Counted from the stretch's first letter, positions 44,899-58,539 are shown. The stretch is 64,000 nt of DNA from Hofstenia miamia (GCA_900660155.1 CABFPE010001174.1:1-64000), one strand, 5' to 3'. Notes: generated by a model not told the origin, from the letters alone. Translations and numbers: made by a program.

Positions 44899-47800
44899 CT
44901 AATTAAGGATGACCACTCTCTCTCCATGTACCATCTCGGCCGCCTTTTTGATTATCTCACTGGCTTCTTTCATTTCCCACGTAACGTTTTCGTACGCCTC
45001 ATCTTTCGTAATTTTTAGCACGACGTCTTTCTCTGTTGTTAGCATCTTCTTGTGTCTTAAGAACGACGGGTTCTTTAGAGATTTAGCTATCGTACACATA
45101 CTCCGTAATTCGTTTAACTTTTCGTTGAATATCTCGTAGTGTTTTCTGTAGAGTTTCATGCCCTTTATGGCTATCATTAATGTCATAATCGCGTCAATTC
45201 TACTGGTGTGTGCCAAATCTGGATGAATCGTCGTATTTGGGTAGAAGAATTCATACGTTGATCGTAATGACTTTGAAATCGACGCTTCGTCATAGAATGC
45301 ACTTATGTTCTCCAGTACTTCTTCCTCGGTGATGTTTTCCGGTTCATTCTTTCCTAATCTGACCATAGTGATAATTTCCACTCTCCTCATTACGTCGTAG
45401 TATCGATATTGTGAACTCCACAGTTCTCCCCACACAATGTCGTTGATTCCAGAGAATAATATCACAGTTTGTGTCGACCTTTTTTCGATTTCTGCTCGGA
45501 CTTTCTTAATTTGTCTGCATATTGGTTCTCCTTCTCTATAGAGGTCGTAAGGTGTAACTTGCCCTTCTATAAAGACTCTTTCTTTATTATCATTCTTTAG
45601 TAATATTTCTTTTGACTTCTTGTAACGATCGTCATTGACTATTCTTTCAGCTGCTTGTCTGCTGTTGACGTATGTATTTTCTTCATGCCACATTGCTTTA
45701 ATGGCTCTCTTGTCCTTTAGTCTCCAAGTTGGTAGCAGCATTGGTATGAAGATAGTCGGTGGTGGCGCGCATTTTAATATTGTTGTCATTGTTTTTTCCT
45801 CTATGGCCTCGTATGTACCTTGCATTTCTGCCGTTGTGGCCATGCCAAATGTCGCAGGATAATTGTTCTTAGACTTTTTGATATTTTCCCAGAACGTATC
45901 TGTTAGACCATTCTTCATTAAGTTCTGGGCCGTCTCAGGCTTTATTATGATTTTCGACGTAATACATTCTATGTCCACTGCAATTTGGTTTTGTGGTTCC
46001 AATAGTTAATCTATCTCTTGCCTAGTGAATGCTTCGGTACAGAGAACTTTAATTAACGATTTGGTTTCTCTTTCGTACACTTCTCCAAATATTCTTTGTA
46101 CAATATTGTTTGTTCTTTCTTGTCGCACCGTGATTTCTACTAGTAGTCTCTTGTCGTCGGTGTCGACCCATGATAGCTCACTGGGCTCTTGTTCGCCCCA
46201 TTTCTCCAGATTAACTTTATCAATTACTCGTTGTGTATTTGGAGTTAAAGCTATGTCGGTGGACTGTAAGAGTTTTTCTTCCGGTAGCATTTCTTCTTTA
46301 CATTTACTCACCATTTCAATAATTTCAATGGGGCAATTTTTTCCTCTTTCCTCATGGTTTCTGAGCGTTTGATAATTTTGGTATAAGCACACTGCGGATA
46401 ATTTTTCAGATATTTTTTTATCTCTTTCGTGATCACCTCGTAAATTTTCTTTTCTTCTACCATTTTAATCGTCTGCACTGTTTCCGCATGCTCTCTTCTA
46501 ATTAAATTCCTCGAGTCGTTAGCCGTATGGTTGGCTAGTTCTATTATGCTGGGTCTTCCCAATGTATGTTGCTGTACCAACAATCTTGTGAAATGTTTCT
46601 CAAATCTTTGTTGTACTTTTTTCATCGGAGACATCGGTAAAATCTCTACGTTCTGTAACAACCACTGTTTAATGTTTATCAGAATCGGCGCTACAGCTAT
46701 TTCAAATCTTTTCTGTCTAGCTATCTGTCTCCACTCCTTTCGCATCATCGGCAGTACCATTTTCTCATTATATGTTAATGCGATCATTAGTACCCAAATG
46801 GCTGTTCTTGCTCTGATCTCTGGAGCATTAATTTCTTCAAACATTTGTGTTTTAAAGTTCATCTTAGCTTCCATCTCATACGCTCTTCTGATCTCGTATA
46901 ACGTAGCCTCAGTACTTTTATGATACTTTTTCGTGGGCGATCTTATGTCTATCATTGGCCACTCTTCATGCGTAGGCTTTTCTGCTTTAATCTCCGACCA
47001 TACTGTCGCTATCCTTTCCAAATGCTCAGGTGTTTGGTTCATACTGCACTTTAGAAACAAATTTCCAGTCTCTTCCAAATTTTCAGTTATCCCTAGTAGT
47101 TCCATAGTACATGTTTGATAGTACATGTCGATAGCGATTTTAGGTTCCACCATGACTCTCTCCACTGGGGCTATTTCATTAATTTGTAAGTCCATTTTTA
47201 TCAGTTCAGATATTCTTCTTGTACCGTTGTCCACTGTGAACAAATTATCTAATCTGATTTCCAACTCTTTTATACAATCCAGTAAATCTTCCGATTTCTG
47301 TGTTACGATTAGTATTACCCTCGTCTTCTGTTTCTTAGCTATTTTGAGTGTTTCTTCGATATTAGTTTGAAGTCTTTTTGATTCTATTTCAGCGTCTTTT
47401 ACAAAATAGACTATCGTCAGATGGTTCTTATCGAGGTTTACTTGTTCGCATTCGTTTACAATTTTGTCTTTATTCTTTACTAGTTTCTGGACATCTTTCA
47501 TTGTGAACTGTTCATCAAACGTGATATGGACTGTACTTTTGAAGTATGGTCTGTTGAATTGTTCCTTCATATCCTCTTTATATGCTATTATCATATTGCA
47601 GGTTGGACGATTTTTCTTATCAATAACTATTGGGATTGCATAACTTTCGTTTTCTTTGGTGGAAGTGCTGTGTTGTATTAGCCGCTTAGTTTCTGGCGAT
47701 AGATTGTCGTAGGAATTATATCTCATCTTTCTGTTTGCTATGAAATAGGGATGTATTCTATCTCGTCCTATTTTTGTCATGCGGCTCTCTCTCTCTTCAG

Positions 47801-48521
47801 ATCGTGACGATTTTGTAGTTGTTGATGTTTGTCTGTACGAAAAAATTCCTGAGCTTGTTGTTGTGGGGATTGAACTCGTTGACGGTATCTGCAAAGTATC
47901 CATATCGGAGTCATCACTTATGGGTTGTGTATCCCAACTTGCCATAGCTACTGAAGTTATTTCCTCGCCGCCCTTTAATTGGCTTTGAGTACTCGTGGAT
48001 GCTGTTTCCTCGCCGCCCTTTATTTGGCTTTGAGTACTTGTAGATGTTGAAGGGGAGTGTGCATAATTCGGTGTTTCCAACCTCACGCCCTTTAATTGGC
48101 GATCAGTATCTTGTTGATGGCCCTCATTTATCCGCCTGCCCGTTAATTGACATTTGGTAGAGGGTGATTTTTCTTTTATTGTCTCCATCCTCATACCCTT
48201 TATTCGGTAATCAGATTGAGGAGACCTCCTCCTTATTCTTCTTTGTTTGTTGGTAGGTGTCATCTGCTCCGTCGTCATACCCTTTAATTGGTAATCAGAC
48301 TGTGGAGCTCTTCTTCTAACTCTGCGTCGCTTGTTGCTGGGTGGAGAATTCTCCATCGTCATGCCCTTTATTTGGCAATCGGATTGCGGAGATTTGGCTT
48401 TGTTAGTGGAGCTTGCTGATATTCCCTCTATCCTCACGCCCTTTATTTGACGATCGGTCTGCGGGGTTCTTCTCCTTCTTACTCTCCTCGATTTCAGCGG
48501 TGATCGTTCCGTTCGTTTCAT
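44899..48521 (-). pseudogene. ORF3 of array element 4, near full length
   Basis: About 1200 codons, similar in size to copy A. It starts at an ATG 119 bases before the pol stop, in the +1 frame relative to pol. In order: RRVRRRR basic start; about eight [QR]-[IL]-K-G repeats; a Ser/Thr-rich linker (TSTSTQSQIKGGEE twice); RDRIHPYFIANRKMRYN; the long charged region; DETKKYMWG-type block partly lost; IPMLLPTWRLK; LFSGINDIVWGELW; HPDLAHTSRIDAIM. Fossil, about three breaks. Confidence 0.85.
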
Positions 48522-51500
48522 TTTTCCTAAATTCAGTTACTAAATTAATATCCCATATTTCTGGGTCATATTTTAATTTGTTTTTAGCTGCCCTCTGGGG
48601 CATTATCCTTCTTTCAACTTCAGGTTCATCTTTCTCAGGTCTATATTCGTCTTGAAATTCTTCTTCGTGAACGCTATCTAGATCGTCCATTTCGGCATAT
48701 GTACCATCATCAACCTGTACAATTTTAAACTCTGCGTTTTTATCAAGGGTTACTTGCTCTATGTTTACTGTTGCCCTTTTTAAATTTTGAAAATGCAATA
48801 TTCGTCCGTCATTCAATTTATAATTATTATTGGGTAGTGTTTGTGTTACCATGAATGGCCCTGACCATTGTGTTTTAAGTTTCCTTACTTGGTTCACGTC
48901 TTGTGTTCTCATTAGAGTGTATGCGTAAACTTTATCCCCTACCTTGTGTGGTTCACCATATATCTTTTTGTTGAAATTTCTCTCTTGCCTTATTGCTGAC
49001 TTCTTTATATTATGGCACATAGCTTCGTGGATTCCTGTTATCTGGTCTTTTAATCTTCTTATGTAATCGTGATCCGGCTTCTCGGAGTATGCATGATATT
49101 GCATTGACACCGGCGTTGCCGCCTCTCTTCCATACATTGCTTTATATGGGGTTATTCCCGTTGTGGTATGTACTGATGTATTATAGAAATATTCAACTAT
49201 TTCTAATACTTCTCTCCAATCTCTTCCTCCAATTCTCGACGTTAACACTCTTATTAATTTTATCATTGTTCTGTTTAATCTTTCCACCGCTCCATTGGCC
49301 TGTGGATGATATGCGGTTGTCTTTTCTGTTAGTATCTCCATTAGTTTAGTCATTTCTTCAAACAATTTACTTTCGAATTGAACACCTCTGTCAGATATTA
49401 TTGTTTGCATTGGTCCGAATTTTAAGATCCACTCTTTTATAATTTTATCTGCTACTACTTTTGCGGTTGTTGAATCTAGCGGTATCATTCGAGCATATTT
49501 TGTGAAGTTATCCACCAATACTAATATATACTGATAACCTTCATCGTCTTGAGACAATTTTTCCAAATCCACATGAACAATTTTGTTAGGGGCCGTTGCC
49601 ATAATTTTTTCAAGCAGTGCTACTTGTATCGGAAAGTGACTCTTGTTATTTATAAGACATGTGTTACATTTATTAATCACATCTTCCACTGTTCTTCGAA
49701 TGCTTGTGGTTATAAATCGAGCGTTAAAGGTGTTTTCCGTTTGTATAATACCCAAATGTCCATTTTCATGTATCTTCCTAACTAATTCCCTTTTGTAATA
49801 TTCAGGTATCGCTATTCTTAGCGTCTTTCCTTCTATATAAAGAAGTCCATTATTATTTAATTTCCATTTATAACGCTGAAAATAACTTTTAGCTTCCTTC
49901 GCCAGTGTCCAACCATCATTGTTCATCTTGTCTCTTATATCTTTCAGTATCAAGTCACTTTTTTGTTTTTCGATTATATCTCTTTCTGATATCTCTTCCT
50001 TAATTGTGATTGGCATTATAGCATTCCCTTTTTTGTCTGTATTGATTTCGGGTAATTCTACATATTCATTATGTGACATGAAGTGAAACTTTTTCTTTTC
50101 GCCATCGACCTTTTCTATATCTCGTTGATATTCGGGAAGCGCCGTCCAAAAGTCTGCGTTCTTATGTAACGTTCCTTTCCGATGTTCTATGTTAAATTTG
50201 AACTCATTTAAGTATTCAATCCATCGTGATACAATTGATGATTTATCGCCTGAAAACTTTTTAAGCCATGCGAGCCCACTATTATCAGTTCTCACTTTAA
50301 ATGTTTGTCCTATTAAAAAGTACCGAAATTTCTTTATACTTTCGACCAATGCTAACATCTCCAATTTCGTTGATCCATAATTTTCTTCACTTTGTTTTAA
50401 CTTTCGACTAAAGAACTGTATCGGCACTTCTTTGCCGTCTTTGATTTGGCCCAAGCATGCCCCTATGGCAACATTACTTGCGTCGCAATCGAGAATAAAC
50501 TCTTTATCATAGTCCGGCGTATTTAATGAAGGCATTTGGCTTAACTCATTCTTTATGTTATCCAACTGTTCCTGTTCTCTCCACGTCCATTCGAAGACTT
50601 TGTTCTTCTTTAACAGTTCTGTCATTTTTCCGGTTTTATGCGCTACATTCGATATAAAAGAACCATAGTAGTTAATGAAACCCATAATTCTCTGTAGGTC
50701 CTTTTTCGTTTTCGGGCTGTTAATATTCTGAATCATATCTCTGGCGTTGTTCTTCATCCGAATTTCTCCTTTCCGGATCTGCCTCCCCAAAAATACGACT
50801 TGTTCCTTTAAAATTTCACACTTCTTTCCATTTACCCGTAACCCTGCTTTATACAGGATGTTTAGCGTTCTATCGAGTTTTTCAAAATGTTCTTCGATTG
50901 TTTTGCTCGCTATGAGTATGTCGTCTATGTACGCACTTATCCCTTTTTCGACTTGTCTGTTGTTCTGTTTTAAAACTTTCGTCACATATCTCTGGAATGT
51001 AGCCGGTGCATTACATAATCCGAAGGCCATGTACATCCATTCGAATAGTCCATACGGTGTTATAAATGCCGTCTTTTCTATATCCGAAGGTTTCATTGGC
51101 ACTTGCCAGTACGCCTTGCAAAGATCTATGCATGTATAGTATTTGTTTTTACTGGCTTCATATATAATGTCTTCTATCCTCGGGAGTGGATATGCGTCCT
51201 TTTTCGTTATGTCGTTAAGCTTCCGGAAGTCTATGCAAAGTCTGTATTTCTCGCCTTGTTTTACAAACACCGTAGGCGCAGCATAAGGGCTTTCACTTGG
51301 CCTAATTATCTTATTATCAATAAGTTCATTTAATATGGTATTGTAATGTTCTTTTAACTGTTCAGGAACTCTCCTGCATGGCAATCGTATTGGCTCCTCC
51401 GATGTGGTTATGATTTTATGCGTTTCTCCAACCGCTTTCCCCACACTTATTTCTCCATAATTAAAAATTTTTCCATGTCTTTTAAGTATTGTTATCAGTT

Positions 51501-52656
51501 GTTTTCTCTCTTCTGCGCTTAGGTGCTGATACTCCTCTTCGCTTATTTCTGGTATTTGGTACTCCTTGTTTTCTTCCTGAATCAAGTTTATTACCTTTTC
51601 CACCATTTTTTTCTCGGTTCTAACTTTTTTTCCTTTTAACTTCAACGTGTCCTTTTTTATATTGACTGTATGGTTAGTTGCATTTAACATTGGTATTACG
51701 CCTCTGCCATTCTTTACCACACACAAACTTGATGGTATGGAAATTTTCTTTGTATTTATGCCTTTCTGATCATAAATCATAACTTCAGATGTGATCTCAC
51801 TCTCCGTTTCTATTTGGCACATCTTCCAGTTATTAGGTAGAATTTTCTCATTTTCCGTTAACCAAAATTCTATAGTTCCTGTTTCTTGCTCTTCTCCACA
51901 CGTAGTTATCGTTTCCTCTTATATCGGCTTTGTATCCGTTGTGGTCTTACATTTCTCTTTCACTTGTTTCGTTATATTAACGACCAATTTTTCAACGAAC
52001 TCGTCCTCTGTTTGACAGTTTTTATATATTTCGGACTGTGTTTCTTCTCCAGGTACACTTTCGCTTAGTTTCTCTGGTTCTCGTACTATAATGTTTTTGA
52101 TCACTTTGACACTATTTTCTTTTTCTTTCTCTGTTTCGTCATTTATTAGTGTTGACAATCGAATTTTATCTTTTAACTCATCTATTTGCAGTTGCTTTAG
52201 AATATTGTCTTCTCTCAAATTCGCGTTCTCTTCATGCATTTGGGTGATCATCTGCTTTAGATTTTCACTCTCCATTTTTATTTCCTTATTCGCTTCTACT
52301 AGTTTTTCGATTTGTTTTTGGAAGACATTTCTTTGCTCTGTTAGTCTAGAGCTAGTGTCCTGCGTGATTTCTTCGATACGTTTGTCTTTATCAGCATTCG
52401 CTAATTCTACTTCAAACATTCTTTGAGTTAAATTCTCTATTTGTAGCATTAGTTCATGCCGTTCGTTATTATTATCCTGTATTACTTTTCTTAATTCAAT
52501 GATCGACATTGCTGTACCTTCGTCTTCTTGCAATGCCATCTCTGTTGGGGAATTTTGACTTTCAGGGGATGTGTTGACAACCGCCGGGGTTGTTTGGTTT
52601 TGGGGTGTCCTTTGAGTTTTAGCTTTCGTTCTTTGCTTTTTTCTTGAATTCACCAT
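48403..52656 (-). pseudogene. pol: gag-pol region of array element 4
   Basis: Gag start MVNSRKK at 52656, coiled coil present; the gag end and pol start are incomplete. From the linker on, pol is open with RT (LPCRRVPEQ, CIDFRKLND, YIDD), RNase H (ILDCDAS, HKNADFWTALP), integrase zinc finger and DDE residues, and WSGPFMV...LHFQNLKRA. This is the longest uninterrupted pol stretch in the window. Broken in gag and around the protease only. Confidence 0.85.
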
Positions 52657-52880
52657 TTTATTAATTACTAGAGGCAATTGTATTTGGGTCCCTTACCCGT
52701 TTTTGTACTCCTGGTTTTTTTCGTCTTTTTGCTTGTTTCCTCTTCGTTCTTGAGCGAGAAGAAACAACTATCTTAACCCACTCATAAGTTCGTAGTAGAA
52801 TTCTTGTTCGTAAGTCTCCATACACTTTCTTTGACTATCACGCCATCTGTTTTCTCTCCTTGGTGCACGCTCTTTGAGCG

Positions 52881-52896
52881 CCTGTCACGGTCGCCA
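52881..52896 (-). promoter_or_regulatory. primer-binding site, element 4
   Basis: TGGCGACCGTGACAGG on the minus strand next to LTR6. Confidence 0.75.
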
Positions 52897-54205
52897 TGTA
52901 GAATCATGCCAACTCGACATGAGGGTGCTATTTAGAGAAAGCTATTACTTTTCTTAGATTAACCACGAATCCGAGTTGACACTTTTCCGTTTTCTCTCCT
53001 GTGTAATAAGTGTGTGTTTCATTAAACTAATTTAATCTGCAAGAGCCTTTGTAGCTACTTAATTAACTCAACTTATTTAGGTACAGCAGAGAACTTGGAA
53101 GACAGGATCAACACTCAATAGTAGACGTGCAACTCCAGGAACGCACTTGCCAGCTACATCTTACCAATGGAACTGTTGATGTGAGATAGAGAACAATACT
53201 GGAATGGCATAGTGAATAGCGAACTCAGTGTAAATGGAATGGCAACTACTTAGTAATTTAGTGCATTGATTGTTTTTGTTATTACGAACTAGTGCAATAA
53301 ACGAAGTGGTGCAACCGTTCGGCTGTAATAGCTTATTATGAGTCCCTACATTTAATAACCCTACATATAGATAAATAAATAATAGCCCTTTATACATGTA
53401 AACAATCAATGCCGCCAGCAAGAAACAAGAACTGTAAGTCGGCCGAAGGTCTCCCTTAGGTAATCTTGAGCAACATGTAACAACTATTAAAATTACTATA
53501 TGTAATAAGATATCAAGATACAATCGTAATAAATATCTAAGTACATCCAATGCGAAATCATCCATCATCCTGGAACATTGTAAAGATAGTAACAAATAAC
53601 TAGAGTTCATCAGTAATATAATCAACATGTAAGACTCATAGGTCGCAGTAACTCTATCGGACAAGCAATGACGATTAGGAAAGCTATAACGGCAAAAACT
53701 CCTATACCTATCCGTAACCTTAGAGTACAGTGTTAACTGGGGTTGGGGAACCACCATACAGTTACCCTAGTTAATATACGTTTAGCTTTCCATTTAAATA
53801 TACAAAATGACCTGACAATAGAAAACGAATCCAAAGTAGATTTGCTCATCAATAGTTACATCTAATTCATTATATTTATAGCACTTTGGTGATAAACAAC
53901 TAAATACTCGACAAGTACCTGTTAATCTTTCTTGTTGACAGTTTTTCCCTCGCTTTAATATTTCTGCTAATTTTACGCAACGTCAGCTTTAATTTGACTA
54001 TGCTGTTTGACCATCTTTAGTTTTGTCAAATACCGTCGAGTATAATTTTAGATAATATTGCACAAAACATTTACAAAGTGAAAATAATCAATCCTATCAT
54101 GATTTACAATTTAATCATTATAATCAATAATAAATTTAGTCTTTGTTTCCTTATCCTTTTCCTCTCATCTTGACCAATCATGATAGAATGATGGATTATG
54201 TCACA
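52897..54205 (-). repeat. LTR6 (1309 bp)
   Basis: TGTAGAATC...GTCACA; polypurine tract of element 5 at 54206-54218; TATA 53880-53873. The middle part matches LTR3, the R-U5 part matches LTR2 and LTR4. The AATAAA seen in other LTRs is altered here. Confidence 0.9.
53161..53757 (-). CDS. LTR-internal hydrophobic ORF, 198 aa (LTR6)
   Basis: Same start, stop and length as in LTR2, 3 and 5, ending SHQQFHW. Three hydrophobic segments are kept. Confidence 0.5.
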   Translation of the reverse strand: MVVPQPQLTLYSKVTDRYRSFCRYSFPNRHCLSDRVTATYESYMLIILLMNSSYLLLSLQCSRMMDDFALDVLRYLLRLYLDILLHIVILIVVTCCSRLPKGDLRPTYSSCFLLAALIVYMYKGLLFIYLYVGLLNVGTHNKLLQPNGCTTSFIALVRNNKNNQCTKLLSSCHSIYTEFAIHYAIPVLFSISHQQFHW

Positions 54206-54222
54206 CTCCCCCTCCAGCATAG

Positions 54223-56893
54223 CTAATTAAGGATGACCACTCTCTCTCCATGTACCATCTCGGCCGCCTTTTTGATTATCTCATTGGCTTCTTTCATTTC
54301 CCACGTAACGTTTTCATACGCCTCATCTTTCGTAATTTTTAGCACGACATCTTTCTCTGTTGTTAGCATCTTCTTGTGTCTTAAGAACGACGGGTTCTTT
54401 AGAGATTTAGCTATCGTACACATACTCCGTAATTCGTTTAATTTTTCGTTGAATATATTGTAGTGTTTCCTGTATAGTTTCATGCCCTTTATGGCTATCA
54501 TCAATGTCATAATCGCGTCAATTCTACTGGTGTGCGCCAAATCTGGATGAATCGTAGTATTTGGGTAGAAGAATTCATACGTTGATCGTAATGATTTTGA
54601 AATCGACGCTTCGTCATAGAATGCACTTATATTTTCCAGTACTTCTTCTTCGGTGATGTTTTCCGGTTCGTTCTTTCCTAATCTGACCATGGTGATAATT
54701 TCTACTCTCCTCATTACGTCGTAGTATCGATATCGTGAACTCCAAAGTTCTCCCCACACAATGTCATTGATCCCAGAGAATAATATCACAGTTTGTGTCG
54801 ACCTTTTTTCGATTTCTGCTCGGACTTTCTTGATTTGTCTGCATATTGGTTCTCCTTCTCTATAGAGGTCATAAGGTGTAACTTGCCCTTCTATAAAGAC
54901 TCTTTCTTTATTATCATTCTTTAGTAAGATCTCTTTTGACTTCTTCTAACGATCGTCATTGACTATTCTTTCAGCTGCTTGTCTGCTGTTGACATATGTA
55001 TTTTCTTCGTGCCACATTGCTTTAATGGCTCTTTTGTCTTTTAATCTCCAAGTTGGTAGCAGCATTGGTATGAAGATAGTCGGAGGTGGCGCGCATTTTA
55101 ATATCGTTGTCATTGTTTTCTCTTCTATCGCCTCATATGAGCCTTGCATTTCTGCCGTTGTGGCCATACCGAACGTAGCAGGATAATTGTTCTTCGACTT
55201 CTTAATGTTTTCCCAGAAAGTATCGGTTAGACCATTCTTCATTAAGTTCTGGGCAGTCTCAGGCTTTATTATGATTTTCGACGTAATACATTCTATGTCC
55301 ACTGCAATCTGGTTTTGTGGTTCCAATAGTTCATCTATCTCTTGCCTAGTAAATGCTTCGGTACAGAGAACTTTAATTAACGATTTAGTTTCTCTTTCGT
55401 ACACTTCTCCAAATATTCTTTGTACAATATTGTTTGTCCTTTCTCGTCGCACCGTGATTTCTACTAGTAGTCTTTCGTCATCGGTGTCGACCCATGATAG
55501 TTCACTGGGCTCCTGTTCGCCCCATTTCTCCAGATTAACTTTATCGATTACTCGTTGTGTATTTGGAGTTAAAGCTATGTTGGTAGACTGTAAGAGTTTT
55601 TCTTCCAGTAACATTTCTTCTTTACTTTTACTCACCATCTCAATAATTTCGATGGGGCAATTTTTTCCCTCTTTCCGCATAGTTTCTGAGCGTTTGATGA
55701 TTTTGGTATAAGCACACTGAGGGTAATCCTTCAGATATTTTCTTATCTCTTTTGTGATCACCTCATGAATTTTCTTTTCTTCTACCATTTTTATCGTCTG
55801 CACCGTTTCCGCGTGCTCTCTTCTAATCAAGTTCCTGGTCGTTAGCCACAGTTGATTTTTAAGCGCTCTTAGTTTCGTGTTAGAGGTTGCGCCCCACATA
55901 TATTTCTTTGTTTCGTCCGTTAGAATATCGATCTCACTTGGACATATCCCCGTTTTGTTTGCTAGTTCTATTATGCTGGGCCTTCCCAATGTATGTTGCT
56001 GTACTAACAAACTTGTAAAGTGTTTCTCCAATCGCTTTCCCCACACTTATTTCTCCATAGTTAAAAATTTTTCCATGCCTTTTAAGTATTGTTATTAGTT
56101 GTTTTCTCTCTTCTGCGCTTAGGTGCTGGTACTCATCTTCGCATATTTCTGGTATTTGGTACTCCTTGTTTTCTTCCTGAATCAAGTTTATTACCTTTTC
56201 CACCATTTTTTTCTCGGTTCTAACTTTTTTTCCTTTTAACCTCAACGTGTCTTTTTTGATATTGACTGTGTGGTTGGTTGCATTTAACATTGGTATTACA
56301 CCTCTGCCCTTCTTTAGTACACACAAGCTCGATGGTATGGAAATTTTCTTTGTATTTATGCCTTTCTGATCATAAATCATAACTTCAGACGTGATCTCAC
56401 TCTCTGTTTCTATTTGGCACATCTTCCAGTTATTCGGTAGAATTTTCTCATTTTCCGTTAACCGAAATTCTATAGTTTCTGTCTCTTGCTCTTCTCCAAA
56501 CGTGGTTATCGTTTCCTCTTGTACGGATATAGTCCTGTTTGTGTAGTCAATTATACATTTGTTATCCATCAAGAAATCATTTCCTAATATTACTTCATAA
56601 GGAAGTGCATTTTTTTCGGTGTCTATTACTGTGAATGTTTGCGAGAATGTGGTGTTAGCAATTCTCATCGGTACTTCCAATATTTTCCCTTTTGTATCGA
56701 TGTAATGTCCTGAAGCATTGAGTAATCTGCTATTTTCTTTTTCCAACTTTTTCTTATCAATTCCTATCCTTGCCGCACATTCGTCGGTAATGATGGATAT
56801 TACCGCTCCCGTATCAATGGTTGCTTTAACCATCACTCCATTTATGACGACCGTGATTGTATTTGTCTTAATCAGGTCCGTTACAATCAACAC
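54223..56893 (-). pseudogene. protease plus ORF3 C-terminal part, element 5
   Basis: Counterpart of the 30122-32792 region of element 2: protease with DTGAV and linker, then the ORF3 C-terminal half with IPMLLPTWRLK and SGINDIVWG. RT, RNase H and integrase are lacking. Fossil. Confidence 0.8.
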
Positions 56894-56925
56894 GGGTGCA
56901 CGTTTTTCTGGAGGCGGCGCTCCAT

Positions 56926-58539
56926 CTAATTTAAATTATCGTCTTTTAATTCTTCTTCTTGTTCCGGCTCATCTTCATCTTCCAATAAGTCTTCTTCTTC
57001 AAAGTAAGCCTCCTCCTCTTCTATGAAATTAATCTGACGTTTACAAAATTTCTTTGTATGTCCTTTTTTTCCGCATGTTTGGCATTTCAAATCTTTTCGG
57101 TTTATACGTTTTACCGTACCGTCTTTCAATTTTATTTTGATAATTTCTTCCTTTGGTTTCCCCTCATCGTCCTTTTTAGTTTTGTTTGTACTACTATTTA
57201 TTGCCGGTACCATTTTCGTTGTAGATGATTTTTCATTGATTCGCGCATTATTTTCCATCGTTACTTGGATTCCCAAACCCTTTCTTATCATCCTCTCTAG
57301 CGAGTCATCCGCATCGCATTTAATTTCAAATTGTTGCCGGATCGGTTCTGGTAGTCCTTTACAAATATGCGAGAATAGATCGTATTTAGAATACGTGCTC
57401 TCTCTTGAGCTAAGTTTCAATAACCTCTCCACCTGCGACATGTAATTTCGTAAGTCCTCTCGCTTGTTCATCTTTAAACTATTTAACAACATTCGATATT
57501 GGCTTTTAAAGCTCTCGTCGTCGTAATATCGTTGATATTCTCCAATTAATTTTTTGTAGTTCGATTTAATCTCTAGATCCAACACTAAGTAATGCTGGTA
57601 AGCTGCACCTCCTAGATATAGGGGAAATCGCGCCGCTGCTTGTTTCTGTATCACTTTTCTTTCCTTCATGCTCATCTCGAACATTTGGATCCATTCTTTA
57701 AATGTCGGGGAATAGCTGTCCACTCTCCCCGTAAATTTCGGAAGTATTGCTTTACAAGCTGGTGTTTCGTTATCTTCCTCCTCTGATAATATTGTTTCCT
57801 CGTATATCGGCTTTGCATCCGTTGTGGTCTTGCATTTCTCCTTCACTTGTTTCGTTATATTTATGACTAACTTCTCAACAAATTCGTCTTCTGTTTGACA
57901 ATTTCTATATATTTCAGACTGTGTTTCTTCTCCAGGTACACTTTCACTCAGTTTCTCTGGTTCTCGTACTATTATGTTTTTGATTACTTTGACACTATTT
58001 CCTTTTTCTTTTTCTGCTTCTTCATTTGTTAGTGTTGTCAATCGAATTTTGTCTTTTAACTCATCTATCTGGAGTTGCTTTAAAATATTATCTTCTCTCA
58101 GGTTCACGTTTTCTTCATGCATTTGAGTAATCATCTTCTTTAGATTCTCACTCTGCATTTTTATCTCCTTATTCGCCTCTATTAGTTTCTCGATTTGTTT
58201 CTGGAAGACATTTCTCTGCTCTGTTAATCTAGAGCTAGTGTCCTGCGTGATTTCTTCGATACGTTTGTCTTTATCAGCATTCGCTAATTCTATTTCAAAC
58301 ATCCTTTGAGTTAAATTCTCTATTTGTAACATTAGTTCATGCCGTTCGTTATTATTATCCTGTATTATTTTCCTTAGTTCGGTTATCGACATTGCTGCAC
58401 CTTCATCTTCTTGCAATACCATCTCTGTTGGGGAATTTTGACTTTCGGGGGATGTGTTAACAACTGCTGGGGTTGTTTGGTTTTGGGGTGTCCTTTGAGT
58501 TTTAGCTTTAGTTCTTTGCTTTTTCCTTGAATTTACCAT
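56926..58539 (-). CDS. gag: gag of array element 5, 537 aa, open
   Basis: Open frame of the same length and layout as gag of element 2: MVNSRKKQRTKAK start, coiled coil, CKAILPKFTGRVDSYSP capsid-like part, one CCHC knuckle, acidic tail, stop directly after TTTAAAT (56935-56929). Between about 57660 and 58200 it differs from the other gags much more than elsewhere, mostly at third codon positions, while the protein stays nearly the same. This implies sequence from another subfamily that was itself under protein-level selection. Confidence 0.85.
   Translation of the reverse strand: MVNSRKKQRTKAKTQRTPQNQTTPAVVNTSPESQNSPTEMVLQEDEGAAMSITELRKIIQDNNNERHELMLQIENLTQRMFEIELANADKDKRIEEITQDTSSRLTEQRNVFQKQIEKLIEANKEIKMQSENLKKMITQMHEENVNLREDNILKQLQIDELKDKIRLTTLTNEEAEKEKGNSVKVIKNIIVREPEKLSESVPGEETQSEIYRNCQTEDEFVEKLVINITKQVKEKCKTTTDAKPIYEETILSEEEDNETPACKAILPKFTGRVDSYSPTFKEWIQMFEMSMKERKVIQKQAAARFPLYLGGAAYQHYLVLDLEIKSNYKKLIGEYQRYYDDESFKSQYRMLLNSLKMNKREDLRNYMSQVERLLKLSSRESTYSKYDLFSHICKGLPEPIRQQFEIKCDADDSLERMIRKGLGIQVTMENNARINEKSSTTKMVPAINSSTNKTKKDDEGKPKEEIIKIKLKDGTVKRINRKDLKCQTCGKKGHTKKFCKRQINFIEEEEAYFEEEDLLEDEDEPEQEEELKDDNLN

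Larger units (their letters stand above)
43573..54205 (-). mobile_element. array element 4 (LTR5, internal region 4, LTR6)
   Basis: Internal region 44882-52896 (8015 bp). Gag is shortened and joined to pol. RT through integrase stands in one long open frame (51822-48403, 1139 codons from a non-ATG entry). ORF3 is near full length. About four or five breaks in all. Confidence 0.85.
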
